A DNA stretch of 64,000 nt from Helicoverpa zea. Lineage: Eukaryota > Arthropoda > Insecta > Lepidoptera > Noctuidae. The stretch is from assembly GCF_022581195.2 (NCBI RefSeq), contig NC_061459.1, positions 10,602,001-10,666,000 on the forward strand, read 5' to 3'. Position numbers and translations under genes: made by a program. The notes under the pieces were generated by a model. It did not search any database. It saw nothing but the letters and a program-made list of their open reading frames with translations, and had not been told where the DNA came from. Shown here piece by piece: positions 46,214 through 55,329 of this stretch. Positions within the stretch are counted from its first letter, which is position 1. Each line of letters starts with the position of its first letter.

Positions 46214-46616
46214 CATGGAGAACAAAATGTATAGCGGAGATGACATAGTAATAAAATGCGGGTGTTGGGGGAGACTAGGCACGCAACTAGTTTAAAACTT
46301 ATTTATTTTTGCTTATATTTTTAACAAAAGGAGCATTGACTATATCCTACCATAAGGTTTGCAAAATGAAACTAGTAAATATAAAAAGTAGATAAATATA
46401 GTTCCGCCATCATATGCCTTCTTTATAACTTTCGTTAAATCCAAATCTCCAGTCAATTAAAACCAATACTTGACAAAGAACCCAAACGCCTCGTTAGTCC
46501 TAGTTACAGATCGCTTTGGTCTACCCTACTTGACCTACGAGAAGGCGCTTGACCTACCTGCATCATCGGCATCTCCATTCATCTTTCCTTCCTTCGTGTC
46601 ACTACTGTATGTTGAA
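46214..46616 (+). repeat. Unclassified low-copy repeat, copy 3
   Basis: The most diverged copy of the family at 4759 and 44189. Shared pieces include CATGGAGAACAAAATG, TAGCGGAG, AAAATGCGGGTG, CCTTCTTTATAAC, CCTCGTTAGTCC, GCTTTGGTCTACCC, and TTGACCTACGAGAAGGCGCT followed by TGACCTACCTGC. Its middle contains about 130 bp of AT-rich sequence absent from the other copies. Confidence 0.6.
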
Positions 46617-46816
46617 TGAACCGTCACTGTGCGCCGCTATACTTGTAAATGAAAACTGCCGCTTGACATATTGCAAATTTTCCAGCCGTGTTTCGGCGGC
46701 ATTATTGAAATCGTCGATTTTTGCAAATAAAATTATGATTTTGTGTTGGTGGTGTTTCGTGCACTTCATTTTAAGTATATATACTTCCCTGCCGATTTCG
46801 GCTATGGTGACTGCTT

Positions 46817-47148
46817 TCAGTTATCATTGAGAGAAGAGCTAGGATGATCAGCTCTTCTATGCGCCCTTTGATGGCTGCAGTACCCTATTTTATGTGTAAA
46901 CGTGCGCGAGCATTGGCTGCACGTTAGGATACCGTCCACGTAGTTATAATGAATGGCTACTGGTGTTTTAGCCTTAAGAGCATCACGCTTCGCATCCAGT
47001 GCGAATTTCCTTTGCTCTTCGAAATCTTTGATCGCATTTTTTAGTAGGCCTCTCCATTCAGGGCGGCAAATGGCTTTTGTCTCCCAGTTCTGAGGATCAA
47101 TGTTGCACCTTTTCATGTGTCTTTTCTGAACATCCTTGAAGCGTCATT
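46817..47148 (-). pseudogene. Non-LTR retrotransposon ORF2 C-terminal fragment with zinc knuckle
   Basis: The minus frame begins RFKDVQKRHMKRCNIDPQNW just inside the truncation and continues ...RPEWRGLLKNAI, an Arg/Lys/Ala-rich helix, then CSQCSRTFTHKIGYCSHQRA and H, ending PSSSLNDN and stop. The order 'KD-x-x-KR-x-x-K-x-C-x-ID-x-x-W', basic helix, C2H2 finger is the typical extreme C-terminus of a class of LINE endonuclease-reverse transcriptases. About 109 codons remain without a break and a stop precedes them, so this is a 5'-truncated copy. The polymerase core is absent. Confidence 0.8.
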
Positions 47149-47654
47149 TAAAGTATTATTTATAGGTATAGGTAGATACAATTTTATGTATATTATTTTA
47201 TTGGTATTTAATAGGCACACAGTACCTACTTGTAAAGCATTATGAAGTCGATTACGAATTGCTTGTTACAATAATATCCTTAATATTTTAAACGAGGCGT
47301 TTGTGATTTCATCATATTTGCTTATATTATAGTAACGCATAACACATTATCAAATCGTATGTAGAACAATAACAAGTTGTTCAAAACTAACCGTAGTACT
47401 TCTGTTAAGTAGTAGCATTAAAATGAAGTATATATCAATGCTAAACTGCAGATAATTTCATCACTAAACCCGCATTTCACACTCGAGTCGGCAATTAGCC
47501 GTGATCTGTCTGATTAACATGCGTTGTTGGATCGAGCGGGCGGGGGTTGGGTCTCAGTGACAGCGGAAAGCGGTTTTCGAAATTACAATAAAAATATAAT
47601 ACATAGGTACCTATCTATGTTTATCTAAGTTGGTTATTCTAGAAAACTTGTAGG
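47149..47654. other. Noncoding stretch
   Basis: AT-rich; nothing recognised. Confidence 0.4.
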
Positions 47655-47960
47655 CGAGGAATTTGTTCTGACCTGTGGTTTCACCCTCGTCCCGGGGAAC
47701 CTTTTTTCCTGTAGCTGATCAAAACATAGTCTATGTTACCTAAAGATAGTCTAGGTTCCCAACAGTAAAATAATTACACGCTTTTTATTAGCTTCACCTG
47801 TATGTTTGTATGTTTGTAACCGACTTCTTTGGGCGCGATTTTGACCCACTTTAAACGGCCAGATTTCGTTCAAACTTTGTAGATTTATTGAGGACCGATG
47901 ACAATACACTAATTTGATAAAATTATTCCATTTTAACCGACTTCCCAAAAAGGAGGAGGT
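47655..47960 (+). repeat. Dispersed lepidopteran repeat with AACCGACTTC modules
   Basis: It starts with GTGGTTTCACCCTCGTCCCG (the family also seen on minus at 19925-20106), continues CATAGTCTATGTTACC, then ACACGCTTTTTATTAGCTTC, GTAACCGACTTC at about 47817 and AACCGACTTCCCAAAA at 47935-47950. These modules are common in lepidopteran repeats. I cannot assign a transposon class, and no coding frame is present. Confidence 0.6.
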
Positions 47961-48640
47961 TACACATACACATCGATTACTCAGAGGTTTATAGACCGAT
48001 TTACGTGATTCTTTTTTTGTTCGACTCGGAATAGCTGCCAGTTGGTCCCATAGTCATCAGGTCAGGATCTGATGATGGAAACCCTGAGAAATCGAGGGCA
48101 ACCTTCAAAAGTTGTAGGCATACATAGGGTAAAAACTTGACACTCAGGTGTACGCCTAAAAGCACTATTCAACTGTGAAGATTTGGAGCTGACCTGATGA
48201 TGGAGACCAGGGAGGGTCGAGGGAACTCGACAACTGAATATGTAAACTACCTCGTGTTTGGGCTTAAATTATTTGTATTGACAAGACCTTTGCAATAGTG
48301 AAGGTTTGGAGCTGACCTGATGATGGAGACCAGAGAAAATCGAGGAAACTCGACAACTGAATATGTAAACTACCTCGTGTTTGGGCTTAAATTATTCGTA
48401 TTGACAAGACCTATGCAACAGTGAAGGTTTGGAGCTGACCTGATGATGGAGACCAGAGAAAGTCGAGGGAACGCGACAACTGAATATGTAAAATACCTCG
48501 TTTGGACTTATATTCTTTGTATTGATGAGAACTTCCCACTTGTATGGATAGTGACAACTATTCGTATCACTGAAAAGCTTTAAATAAATAATCTTTTTAC
48601 AAAAAAATTAAACCGACTTCCCAAAACACTAAAAAGCAAA
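47961..48640 (+). repeat. Composite repeat bounded by AACCGACTTCCCAAAA
   Basis: The motif AACCGACTTCCCAAAA occurs at 47935-47950 and again at 48611-48626 in the same orientation. Between them are CATCAGGTCAGGATCTGATG-type sequence and the 123-bp tandem array. This may be one non-autonomous element with an internal array. Confidence 0.55.
48175..48535 (+). repeat. 123-bp tandem repeat, three units
   Basis: Units start at 48175, 48298 and 48421, each beginning GTGAAG(A/G)TTTGGAGCTG followed by ACCTGATGATGGAGACCAG. The period is exactly 123 bp between starts. Unit 3 is slightly degraded at its end. 123 is divisible by three, but no coding frame is convincing. Confidence 0.9.
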
Positions 48641-48667
48641 AAAAAAAAACTAATTTTAGGTGCATCG

Positions 48668-48726
48668 GCCTAGAAGTCGGTGGCAAAATTAACTTAGTAA
48701 CATCCATAAGACACCGACTTCTAGGC
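48668..48726. repeat. Perfect 15-bp stem-loop
   Basis: GCCTAGAAGTCGGTG (48668-48682) and CACCGACTTCTAGGC (48712-48726) are exact complements with a 29-nt loop. The stem contains the same CGACTTC core as the repeat modules upstream, so it may be the terminal structure of that element. Confidence 0.85.
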
Positions 48727-48972
48727 TTTTCAATTTGCAAAATATGATTTTTGTTAATTTATATAATTTTCATGTATAGTCGATATGGTAAGAAAATTAA
48801 TTAAAATTTTCTAGAATTTTTCTCTACAGTCGATAAGGCAGGACTCGATGTTAATTTTTGTTTCCAATCATTATCTTTAGCCGTTTCCTCTAATATTGAC
48901 AAATTTTTGTATACTAAAGAGAATTTTAATTCTACAAAACAAATAATAGTTTTAAAACAAACTAAAAAGTAG

Positions 48973-49400
48973 AAAATAAATAATAGTTTAAAAAAACTAA
49001 AAAACACGCTTTTTATAGAAAAACGAACTAAAAAATAGAGAATAAATTTTAATGAATTTAAATTAAGAAAACAGTGTTAAAAATTTCAATGAATATAAAT
49101 TAATAATAGTGTGAATACAAAAAAAAAAATATTAAAAAAAAGCGTGGGGTGCTTTTTAAGATATTATCGAAATGAAAATCACTGTACTCATATCTGTCAA
49201 TAAAAAAACTATTGACACCATGCACCCCACGCTTTTTTTTAAATATTTTTTTTTGTATTCACACTATTATTAATTTATATTCATTGAAATTTTTAACACT
49301 GTTTTCTTAATTTAAATTCATTAAAATTTATTCTCTATTTTTTAGTTCGTTTTTCTATAAAAAGCGTGTTTTTTAGTTTTTTTAAACTATTATTTATTTT
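48973..49400. repeat. Near-perfect ~430-bp palindrome
   Basis: The left arm 48973-49152 and right arm 49222-49400 are reverse complements over about 180 bp. By eye they differ only in one A-run region (near AATATTAAAA versus AATATTTAAAA). The central loop is 69 bp and contains TGTCAAT...ATTGACA, a further small stem. The innermost arm sequence is AAGCGTGGGGTGC/GCACCCCACGCTT. No transposase or target duplication is seen. If transcribed, it would fold into long double-stranded RNA. Such structures are also prone to assembly error. Confidence 0.92.
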
Positions 49401-51410
49401 TCAAATCGGTTCTGAAGTTTCGGAGCTTTTAGAGAACACAAAAGGAGATAACGCAAAATCTTAATGCTGATCATCTTCATCAAAATAAGATTTTAGCTCT
49501 ATTAACTTTTGTGATGTCAGAATTTCTTAGATCTTTACATTTTGTGTGTGAACAATGGTTCTGTCTTTGTGGTGACTTACAAATCGCTGGTCGCTCCCAC
49601 AGGGTCACTACAAGCTACTTAACAGCGACTAACTGTCGGTCCGGCCGCTCCCGACACGTGATCTTTCAGGTGTTACACTGTTGATTAATACGATGCGCCG
49701 TCAGTCAGAGTGACGTTGCCGTTGCGACCCATTACGCACCTAATGACGGCCGACTCAGAGTTATAGCGGTCATTCAAATACTGTAGGAGATCAGGGAATC
49801 AATCTTTTGATATATTATAAAGTGGGGCACGTAGCAGGACATCGTTATTTTAATAGTATTCTTTCGTAAATACCAACGTGATGTCAAAATGTTCATTCAC
49901 GACTTTTTGTTTCGACAACGCCACTCAGCTGGTCAAACCAATATTTGAGTACGGAAAACTACAGCAAACGCATGACGTCATATAAACGAAAAACATCCAC
50001 CGGCCTCAGCTAAAACTTTCAGTATTTTTTCACCGAAACAAACATTTTCTTTACTTTTTTCGACCGTCCGGACTTTTAACCAAAAATAAATATCAAAGTG
50101 GCCACAAAAAAAATAAATATGGTTCCGTTTGTGTATTGAGTCAATTAATTCAGTACGTTAGGCTGTCATAAATCAAAAAAACTGAAAATGCAGGCGCTAC
50201 TTTTTTTTCGTGGAAAAAAATAAACTGGAAATGTGCAATTTTATTCGTAAATGTTTTCCGTTTAACTCACAAATAGTGGAAATTTATGGTCCGAGAAATT
50301 GGCGGGAACTTTTTGTGTTACAGGTTTGAGTATGTTGCATAGTTGTTCATTAAGGGAACCCTGATTAACACTGGAATGAAAATGGAAATATGATTTTGTC
50401 TCTCAACACTGAAAATTATAAGCACAGCGGAACAGATGAAGGTGGAGTGCATTGCTTCTTTTGAGATGTAGTTGAAGCTTAATCTGAATTAGAAAAAAAA
50501 TAAAAGACTAAAGACAGAGTAGGTAATTCTAAATACCTAATCTGAATGCATGTATAAAAAGATAACGTCCCGCCATAAAAAATCTCAAAACTAAAACCAC
50601 AATTTCCTTTTACCGACTTGACTCCTGCTCAAACAAAAAATCTTCTCATAAAGGGTTTCAATGTAACTAAGTTTAAATTTTTTACATAAAACGTACTCGT
50701 ATTGCTTTAGCGATTCCATCGTCAATTGCACCCGGGTGAGTATTCAAAGAGATCTCAGTATTCAGAGATCACGTTCGCAGCCGACTTGTATAGTACAGGT
50801 CATGGGAGATAGCGGTTTGAGCTAATTTAGTTTTTTGTCTTGTTAGGTTAGAAAAGATTTGATGAACATTAATTTGGTGATAGGATGAGAAAAAACTGAA
50901 ACTTAAAAAGTTGATTCTTTGAATTCAACTAATCTCATCGGGAGCATTTGCCTGTAAAGTAACCTTACAGTTTAAAAAACTGTGGGAAACTCAATTTTTT
51001 TTTAAATTTCAAATTTTATTTAGAGCTATAAAAGCTCTTTCAAAATTGAAATGGAAAAGAACCGGTCTTTTAAATATCCACCGTAATTATACTTTATAAT
51101 TGATAGGATAATTTTTTATTTGAAATGATATAGGTATAGAAAAATGATCGTCAGTTATGAAAGCAATATAGATGCTCAATATCGAATGGTTACCTTTAAA
51201 TTACAGGTGCATTCTCTCGGTGAAAGAACATTTTCATAAAAGTTATAATTGTCGATTGTGTATAATAATAACACATTTAACTGTATGTAGTGGCCAGTCT
51301 ATATCTCTATCTTAAATTTCATACCACAAGCTGGGCCTAAGCGTCAAAAGCTACCTTTAAAATAATTGCTAACAAATTATACCTACAAACACATACTTAT
51401 ATTTTAGAAA
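49401..51410. other. Noncoding stretch
   Basis: No gene recognised. 49580-49770 is GC-richer (AGTGACGTTGCCGTTGCGAC and similar) and might be regulatory. An imperfect hairpin lies at 51006-51052 (core AGAGCT/AGCTCT). Confidence 0.4.
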
Positions 51411-51614
51411 CTGTGTCACTTTTTTAGTGACACAGTTGTAGTGTAGGACGTCCTCAGGCACGGTGGAGTGATGACTTGCGCAAGACGGCTGGCAGGAGCT
51501 GGATGCGAGCAGCCGAAAATCGATCTCAGTGGCGTGCACTTGGAGAGGCCTATGTCCAGCAGTGGACTGCGATAGGCTGATGATGATGATGATGATGATG
51601 TGTAACTTTTTTTG
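51411..51614 (+). mobile_element. 5'-truncated RTE LINE end with inverted flank at 5' junction
   Basis: From about 51437 the plus strand reads AGTGTAGGACGTCCTCAGGC and on to the RT stop and a (TGATGATG)n tail ending at 51600. This is the same family as the insertion at 30043, here with no tandem array. Directly before it, CTGTGTCACT (51411-51420) and AGTGACACAG (51426-51435) form a perfect 10-bp stem around TTTTT. The right flank TGTAACTTTTTTTG (51601-51614) resembles TGTCACTTTTTTAG (51413-51426), a plausible imperfect target duplication. Confidence 0.85.
51438..51575 (+). pseudogene. RTE reverse transcriptase C-terminal fragment
   Basis: The plus frame reads SVGRPQARWSDDLRKTAGRS, WMRAAENRSQWHALGEAYVQ, QWTAIG and stop. 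It is identical in arrangement to the tail of the 30-kb copy (differing, for example, HALGEAY versus RALGEVY). It begins within the segment that forms the 11-residue repeat at 30 kb but contains it only once and partially. No catalytic residues are present. Confidence 0.88.
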
Positions 51615-52164
51615 TTCCACTGTTTTTGATGAGGTGTTTATTTCCGTAAAGCAGTGGTCTCTTAATATAAATATGCATATAATTAAAAAAACAACAAATC
51701 GCTTATCTCTCACGCTTTAAACCACAGTGTAAGTGGATCGAAGGCAGGCGGCGACGGAAAAAAGTTGTGTCTAGCAAAGGTAACAATGGTTAGAGGTGGT
51801 CCGTGAGCTAGACTCCACGGAAGCGCTTTCAAAGTCCTTTCTTATTTCGTTTTCTTAACTGATATCCGCTTTTAGATTTACGTATGCACGTTTTCTAATA
51901 GCGGCGGTGGGAATTAAGTTTGTTGGCTTTGTATCATTTGTGGGAAATCGCAGGAACACCGGCTCTTTGATAGTGTTTGAACATTGTGCTTTATGTATTG
52001 CGATATTTTTCATGTTCAGCAGATGTTTGATACACTTTGTCATGAATTTGAAACCTTGTTCTACATATGTAGTATTTGCTCATAACCAAATAAAATAATT
52101 TTGTTCTTCTTTAGGTCCATTAAAATGTATGGTAATTAAAATCAACTTGAAATCAAGGCTGATA
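51615..52164. other. Noncoding stretch
   Basis: Nothing recognised apart from short overlapping open frames without domains. Confidence 0.4.
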
Positions 52165-54431
52165 GCAAAATCAAAATCAAAATCAAAATCAAAAGTCATT
52201 TATTCAAACTTGGCTGCAAAACAGCACTTTTCGAACGTCAAAAAAAAAAATTTACAAAAGACAGCCCCCAAAACGCCCACCCTTCACCACTTCCTATGTG
52301 TTTTTGCTGGGAAGAAGAAGTGGCGCAACAAACTCCCCAGCAACACATGTCTGTCTGTTCGGTTAGAAGAACCTTAAACATTGTTTGATATGTACATTTG
52401 TATACAATTTAATTTGTATATTACAAAAGAGGACAATACAGTAAAAATAATGTATACACCACATGCTAGCTAGCACTCACCCTACATACCTTAACTAACT
52501 CAAGCATTGAATATGTTTGATGAACAGAAAATTATAGCCTCCAAATATTTACACTTAATAGAATATCAGGGAGTGCCCACCTACATGTGCTATTCTTTTG
52601 TAAACTAGTAAATTAGACCGCTCAGCCAGAACATATGTAAAATAAAAAGAGTTTACAAATAAAAACAAAAAAACTAATAGATAGTCAGTAAGACGACCTG
52701 GCACCACAAGCAGCACCCGTTCACGAGCATAACGCGAGGATCAGCCATCGCCCCCCTCGCACATTTTTGAGGGAGGGAGGCAACCCGACCGCCGACGCTA
52801 CCGCAAGCAGTGCCGTCTAAGGGAGCATGACGTACTCACTGCTACACAACTCAATATCAAGATTAAATTATCAGTTCCCGCTAAGTAGTATTATTTACTA
52901 AAATCCAAAACAGAAAATTAATACAAAGAATGTATCTTGTCAATAATGTAAAAACATTAAAAAATAATAATTAAATAATAAATCAAAATAAAATAAATGT
53001 CATTGAGTCAAGAGATTGAATGGGAGAAATTTAAATTATCTAAATAATATAGCTAATATAGCTGTCTTGCGTTCATCATGGCGACCAACTATTTTTATCA
53101 TTCAAATAATCATTGATGGTGTAATATGCCTTTTTTATAAGAACAGCCTTAATTTGTTCTTTGAATTTATTAAACGGCAGTTCTTGTAAGGTCAAAGGAA
53201 GCTTATTATAAAAACGAATACCTAAACCCAGAAATGTGTCATGCACTTTATGAAGCCGGTGATAGGGTACACACAGTTTATGCTTATTTCTAGTATTAAT
53301 GCTATGGACTTCACTTTTTTTGGTATATAAATGTAGGTTCTGTCTAATATACATAATGTTGGCAAAGATGAACTGTGATGCTACAGTGAGAATACCAATT
53401 TCTTTAAACAACTCTCTGAGGGAAGTTCTGGTACCTAATTTGTATATAGCACGAATAGCACGTTTTTGTATAATAAATATATTCTCTATATCAGCGGCTT
53501 TGCCCCACAACAAAATACCGTAGGACATGACGCAGTGAAAATAGCTGAAATACACTAATCGCGCAGTGTCGACGTCAGTGAACTGTCTAACTTTTCTGAC
53601 GGCATAGGCAGCAGAACTAAGCCTTCCCGCGAGGCTAGAAATATGTGAACCCCACTGAAGTTTTGTATCAACTGTTATACCCAAAAACACGGTAGATGCA
53701 ACGGTTTGAAGAACCTCGTTGTTTAGGATAACATTAGGACCTAGGTTTTTTACATTAGGCAAAGTGAACTTAATGCATTTTGTTTTTTTAGCATTTAGTA
53801 CTAAATTGTTTGTTGTAAACCAGTGCGTAACTGTTGAGAGTGCACTGTTTACGTCGTCAAATTGCTCTCTATTTCTGTCAACTTTGAAGATAAGAGATGT
53901 GTCATCTGCAAATAATACAACATCGCAGATATTTTTGAGGTGGTAAGGTAAATCATTAATGTACACTAAGAATAAGAATGGACCTAATATTGAGCCTTGT
54001 GGCACACCTAGCTGAACTGGAAGGCCCGATGATTTAGCACCATTTACATCTACACATTGCAATCTATGTTGGAGATAAGATTCTATTACGTTTAGAGCTC
54101 CGTTTTGGACTCCGTAACAGCGTAATTTGCGTAAAAGTGTATCGTGATGGACGCAATCAAAAGCTTTGGAAAGGTCACAGAAGACCCCAATAGCATTTTG
54201 AGAATTTTCCCATGCATTATAAATGTGTTTTAAAAGGGCAACACCAGCATCTGAGGTTGAACGACCTTTTGTAAAGCCATATTGTTCTGTATGAAGGAGG
54301 CTATTTACATTGAAATATCGTAGCAGCTGCTTGAGTATCAACTTTTCAAAAATTTTACTAAACGCAGGTAAGATGGAAATAGGTCTGAAATTAGTAATGT
54401 CCGTCTTGTTTCCTGCAGGAGATACAATCCT
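52165..54431 (-). mobile_element. 5'-truncated Jockey/CR1-group LINE
   Basis: On the minus strand the element runs from an abrupt start inside the reverse transcriptase (near 54431) through the RT stop at 53076-53078. A 3' UTR of about 0.9 kb follows, ending in TTTTGATTTTGATTTTGATT repeats at about 52165-52195. The upstream endonuclease domain and any ORF1 are missing. I could not find a convincing target-site duplication. The uninterrupted frame suggests a fairly recent insertion. Confidence 0.88.
53076..54341 (-). CDS. LINE reverse transcriptase (RNA-directed DNA polymerase), 5'-truncated
   Basis: In the intact element this polymerase copies LINE RNA into the nicked target. The frame is open for 421 codons from an internal ATG and extends upstream to about 54431 with NKTDITNFRPISILPAFSKI, a conserved RT block, so the ATG is not a native start. 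Motifs, numbered from that ATG: FCDLSKAFD (54-62, catalytic Asp56), GVPQGSILGP (112-121), FADD (144-147, catalytic Asp146-Asp147), and the thumb and C-terminal region to NSWSP. There are no frameshifts or stops. The endonuclease domain is missing, so the copy is not autonomous. The closest group is Jockey/CR1 by motif style; exact family uncertain. Confidence 0.92.
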   Translation of the reverse strand: MILKQLLRYFNVNSLLHTEQYGFTKGRSTSDAGVALLKHIYNAWENSQNAIGVFCDLSKAFDCVHHDTLLRKLRCYGVQNGALNVIESYLQHRLQCVDVNGAKSSGLPVQLGVPQGSILGPFLFLVYINDLPYHLKNICDVVLFADDTSLIFKVDRNREQFDDVNSALSTVTHWFTTNNLVLNAKKTKCIKFTLPNVKNLGPNVILNNEVLQTVASTVFLGITVDTKLQWGSHISSLAGRLSSAAYAVRKVRQFTDVDTARLVYFSYFHCVMSYGILLWGKAADIENIFIIQKRAIRAIYKLGTRTSLRELFKEIGILTVASQFIFANIMYIRQNLHLYTKKSEVHSINTRNKHKLCVPYHRLHKVHDTFLGLGIRFYNKLPLTLQELPFNKFKEQIKAVLIKKAYYTINDYLNDKNSWSP

Positions 54432-55295
54432 CTAATTTAACTTCTGTCTTCTTTTTTACGTCCACTTGTAAGAAATTTAACATTCAATAACAACATTGAA
54501 ACTCTACAGAAGACCGTTATTTATTTTGCTTTGAATTAATTACGAACATTATGCACACACACAAGTCCTACAAAAAAATATCGGACGTTTTTTTAATAAA
54601 ATAAAATTTTCTTGAACACGTATAATTGAATCCACATTCAAGTTTCAATACCGAATAGGAACTCAATATGACTCGCAAATGAAAAATTCCTTTGGTGCAG
54701 CACTATTCCCGTTAATGAACACCTGTATTCAAAGAAAACCATAATGAGCTCACACTCAAAGCATACGTCTCGACATTTTCTAGAAATTTCTTTTTAAATA
54801 ACGTAGGTCTGAGACGGAATGAATCGGCGCACAGTCGGAGTGACTCGCGTTACTGAATGGAGCGAGTTGAGCGATGAATGGAGCGCCTCGGAATGAGACC
54901 GACTCCAGATTCTTTCGTGTATACCTGACGTTTGACGTACACTCCTAATATTTACTTCTTCTTTTAAATTCGGTTAAGTTGAGGAACTTGTTTAGTAATT
55001 TGGTTAGTAATCTTTTGCCTCGTTTTACTAAAATAGGGCAGCACTTTTTAAGTTTTGAAAGCAGGTAAGAAACTTTGGACTCTAGAAAGATATTTTAAGT
55101 CCGATAAAACTGTTTTCTCAGTTTGAATCTAATTTAGAGAATACTGTTACGCAAATACCTAATTGTATTATTTTGATGACCTATCTTAAAAAGAGTTTAA
55201 TAGCCTTGGTAAACGCTATCGTATACATAAACCCTTTTTTAATATTAAAATTATGGAAAAACTTACTTAGGTAATAATTGCTGCCTTTTTTCCAG
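54432..55295. other. Noncoding stretch
   Basis: No gene recognised. 54815-54910 is GC-richer and repeats GAATGGAGCG twice within related GAGCGAGT-type words. Confidence 0.4.
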
Positions 55296-55329
55296 GTCCT
55301 CACAATTGATCCAGATTCATCATAACAAG
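55296..55329 (+). other. Candidate 34-nt exon
   Basis: A strong acceptor (TTGCTGCCTTTTTTCCAG ending at 55295) and a good donor (AAG|GTATGT at 55330) bound 34 nt. One phase is open (SSQLIQIHHNK core); the other two contain stops. Since 34 is not a multiple of three, it would shift phase between its neighbours or be noncoding. No adjacent exons are recognised. Confidence 0.25.

Noticed and set aside
51369..51713. 114-codon minus-strand frame across the 51-kb RTE end
   Set aside because: Antisense to the RTE reading frame; its composition is explained by the LINE fragment.
53299..53946. Plus-strand frames within the LINE polymerase
   Set aside because: Antisense to the intact reverse transcriptase; no domain of their own.
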